A stretch of DNA of 64,000 nt from Curtobacterium pusillum (GTDB lineage: Bacteria > Actinomycetota > Actinomycetes > Actinomycetales > Microbacteriaceae). Numbering within the stretch: position 1 is the first letter of the stretch; each line of letters begins with the position of its first letter. The notes beneath the pieces are model-generated. The model saw only the letters and a list, made by a program, of their open reading frames with translations, did not search any database and was not told the DNA's origin. Location: NCBI RefSeq assembly GCF_007680845.1, contig NZ_VEIY01000003.1, forward strand, positions 1 through 64,000, written 5' to 3'. A program made the translations under genes and the position numbers. Of this stretch, positions 63,184 to 64,000 are shown in pieces.

Positions 63184-63282
63184 GGCCGCACCACTCGTCC
63201 ACGGTCCCAGCGAGGCGGACGCACCCCGCGCCTCCCGGGCCGGTAAACTGGACCAGATTTTCCGTCAGACGCAAGGAGCACC

Positions 63283-64000
63283 GTGTCCGGGCATTCCAAG
63301 TGGGCAACGACCAAGCACAAGAAGGCCGTCATCGACGGTCGCCGTGCCAAGTCGTTCGCGAAGCTCATCAAGAACATCGAGGTCGCCGCGAAGATGGGCG
63401 GTGCCGACCTGTCGGGCAACCCGACCCTCGTCGACGCCGTGCAGAAGGCCAAGAAGACCTCGGTCCCGAACGACAACATCGACCGCGCCATCAAGCGCGG
63501 CGCCGGTCTCACCGGTGAGTCGATCGAGTACACGACCATCATGTACGAGGGCTACGGCCCGAACGGCGTCGCGATGCTCATCGAGTGCCTCACCGACAAC
63601 AAGAACCGCGCTGCTGCCGAGGTCCGGACCGCGATGTCCCGCAACGGCGGCACGATGGCCGACCCGGGCAGCGTCGCATACAACTTCGCGCGCAAGGGCG
63701 TCATCTCGGTCACGAAGACGGACGGCCTCGACGAGGACACCGTCATGACGGCCGTGCTCGACGCCGGTGTCGAGGACGTCATCGACCAGGGCGCCGGGTT
63801 CGAGGTCATCACCGAGGCGACCGACCTCGTCGCGGCACGCACCGCGCTGCAGGACGCCGGCATCGACTACGACTCCGCGGACGCCGAGTTCGTCCCCGGG
63901 CTCAAGGTCCCCGTCGACGCCGACACCGCGCGCAAGGTGTTCCGGTTGATCGACGCGCTCGAGGACAGCGACGACGTGCAGAACGTCTACTCGAACTTCG
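63283..64000 (+). CDS. yebC: YebC/PmpR-family protein (3' end cut by the window)
   Basis: About 239 residues are visible, beginning [20 protein letters not shown] and [20 protein letters not shown], the YebC signature; nearly the full length of about 250 is present. Family members are transcription factors or translation factors easing proline stretches (TACO1-like). AAGGAG precedes GTG 63283. A TAAACT -10 form lies at 63243-63248. ruvC often follows in actinobacteria but is outside the window. Confidence 0.96.
   Translation, partial: MSGHSKWATTKHKKAVIDGRRAKSFAKLIKNIEVAAKMGGADLSGNPTLVDAVQKAKKTSVPNDNIDRAIKRGAGLTGESIEYTTIMYEGYGPNGVAMLIECLTDNKNRAAAEVRTAMSRNGGTMADPGSVAYNFARKGVISVTKTDGLDEDTVMTAVLDAGVEDVIDQGAGFEVITEATDLVAARTALQDAGIDYDSADAEFVPGLKVPVDADTARKVFRLIDALEDSDDVQNVYSNF

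Noticed and set aside
1..64000. Insertion sequences, transposases or an integrase
   Set aside because: No DDE/DDD transposase, serine or tyrosine recombinase motif or IS-type end was seen on either strand.

Overview
The window is high-GC actinobacterial DNA, most likely from a Microbacteriaceae member close to Curtobacterium. This placement is inferred, not searched. It rests on frequent GTG starts, 4-base gene overlaps, leaderless-type promoters, an HspR (HAIR) operator, a LAXTG sortase-type surface protein, small actinobacterial families (DUF6412, DUF6510 type), and the thrS-HIT-pdxS-pdxT-yebC order at the right end.

Region 1 (1 to about 19,016) is an oxygen-limitation module. It carries cydB (partial) and cydA (bd oxidase), xfp (phosphoketolase), a butanediol-type dehydrogenase, pflB-pflA (pyruvate formate-lyase and activase), a DoxX-like membrane protein, a DevR/DosR-DevS/DosT-like two-component pair, and four universal stress proteins. 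Palindromes of the form GGGAC-N4-GTCCC, close to the mycobacterial DosR box, lie in front of most of these transcription units, including devSR itself. The block therefore reads as a self-contained hypoxia regulon that joins micro-oxic respiration to mixed fermentation. It continues into an accessory zone (15.1-18.98 kb) with an ABC-transporter remnant, small unknown genes, a protein with three tandem HTH repeats and an AT-richer tract. It ends at a 50-nt copy of the 3' half of a tRNA-Val gene followed by that tRNA's terminator, a likely attachment-site scar. The whole module may be a tRNA-borne genomic island; its left end and any integrase are outside the window.

Region 2 (19.1-30.4 kb) is mixed chromosomal DNA: a GT14-type glycosyltransferase, an amidohydrolase with a CMD-family protein, a DinB protein, tRNA-Gly(GCC), a sulfite-oxidase-like/flavin reductase/DUF6510 operon, a DtxR-type box before a small SIP-like protein and dps, a secreted alkaline phosphatase, and a DedA-HK-RR operon.

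Region 3 (30.5-43.7 kb) is a sugar gene cluster with a complete D,D-heptose nucleotide pathway (gmhA, gmhB, two hldE genes), three GT9 heptosyltransferase-like proteins and three other glycosyltransferases. This is unexpected in a Gram-positive organism without LPS and suggests a heptose-containing surface glycan.

Region 4 (43.8-64 kb) holds a PRC-barrel protein, an SGNH esterase, a fifth Usp, a hydrolase, a NUDIX enzyme, a LAXTG surface protein, a regular intergenic repeat array (four units, each with three cores spaced 32 and 31 bp), an MFS exporter, a YidC paralogue with DUF6412, a Cys-tRNA deacylase, a HAIR-controlled ClpC-like ATPase, small unknown genes, apt, thrS, a HIT protein, pdxS-pdxT and partial yebC.
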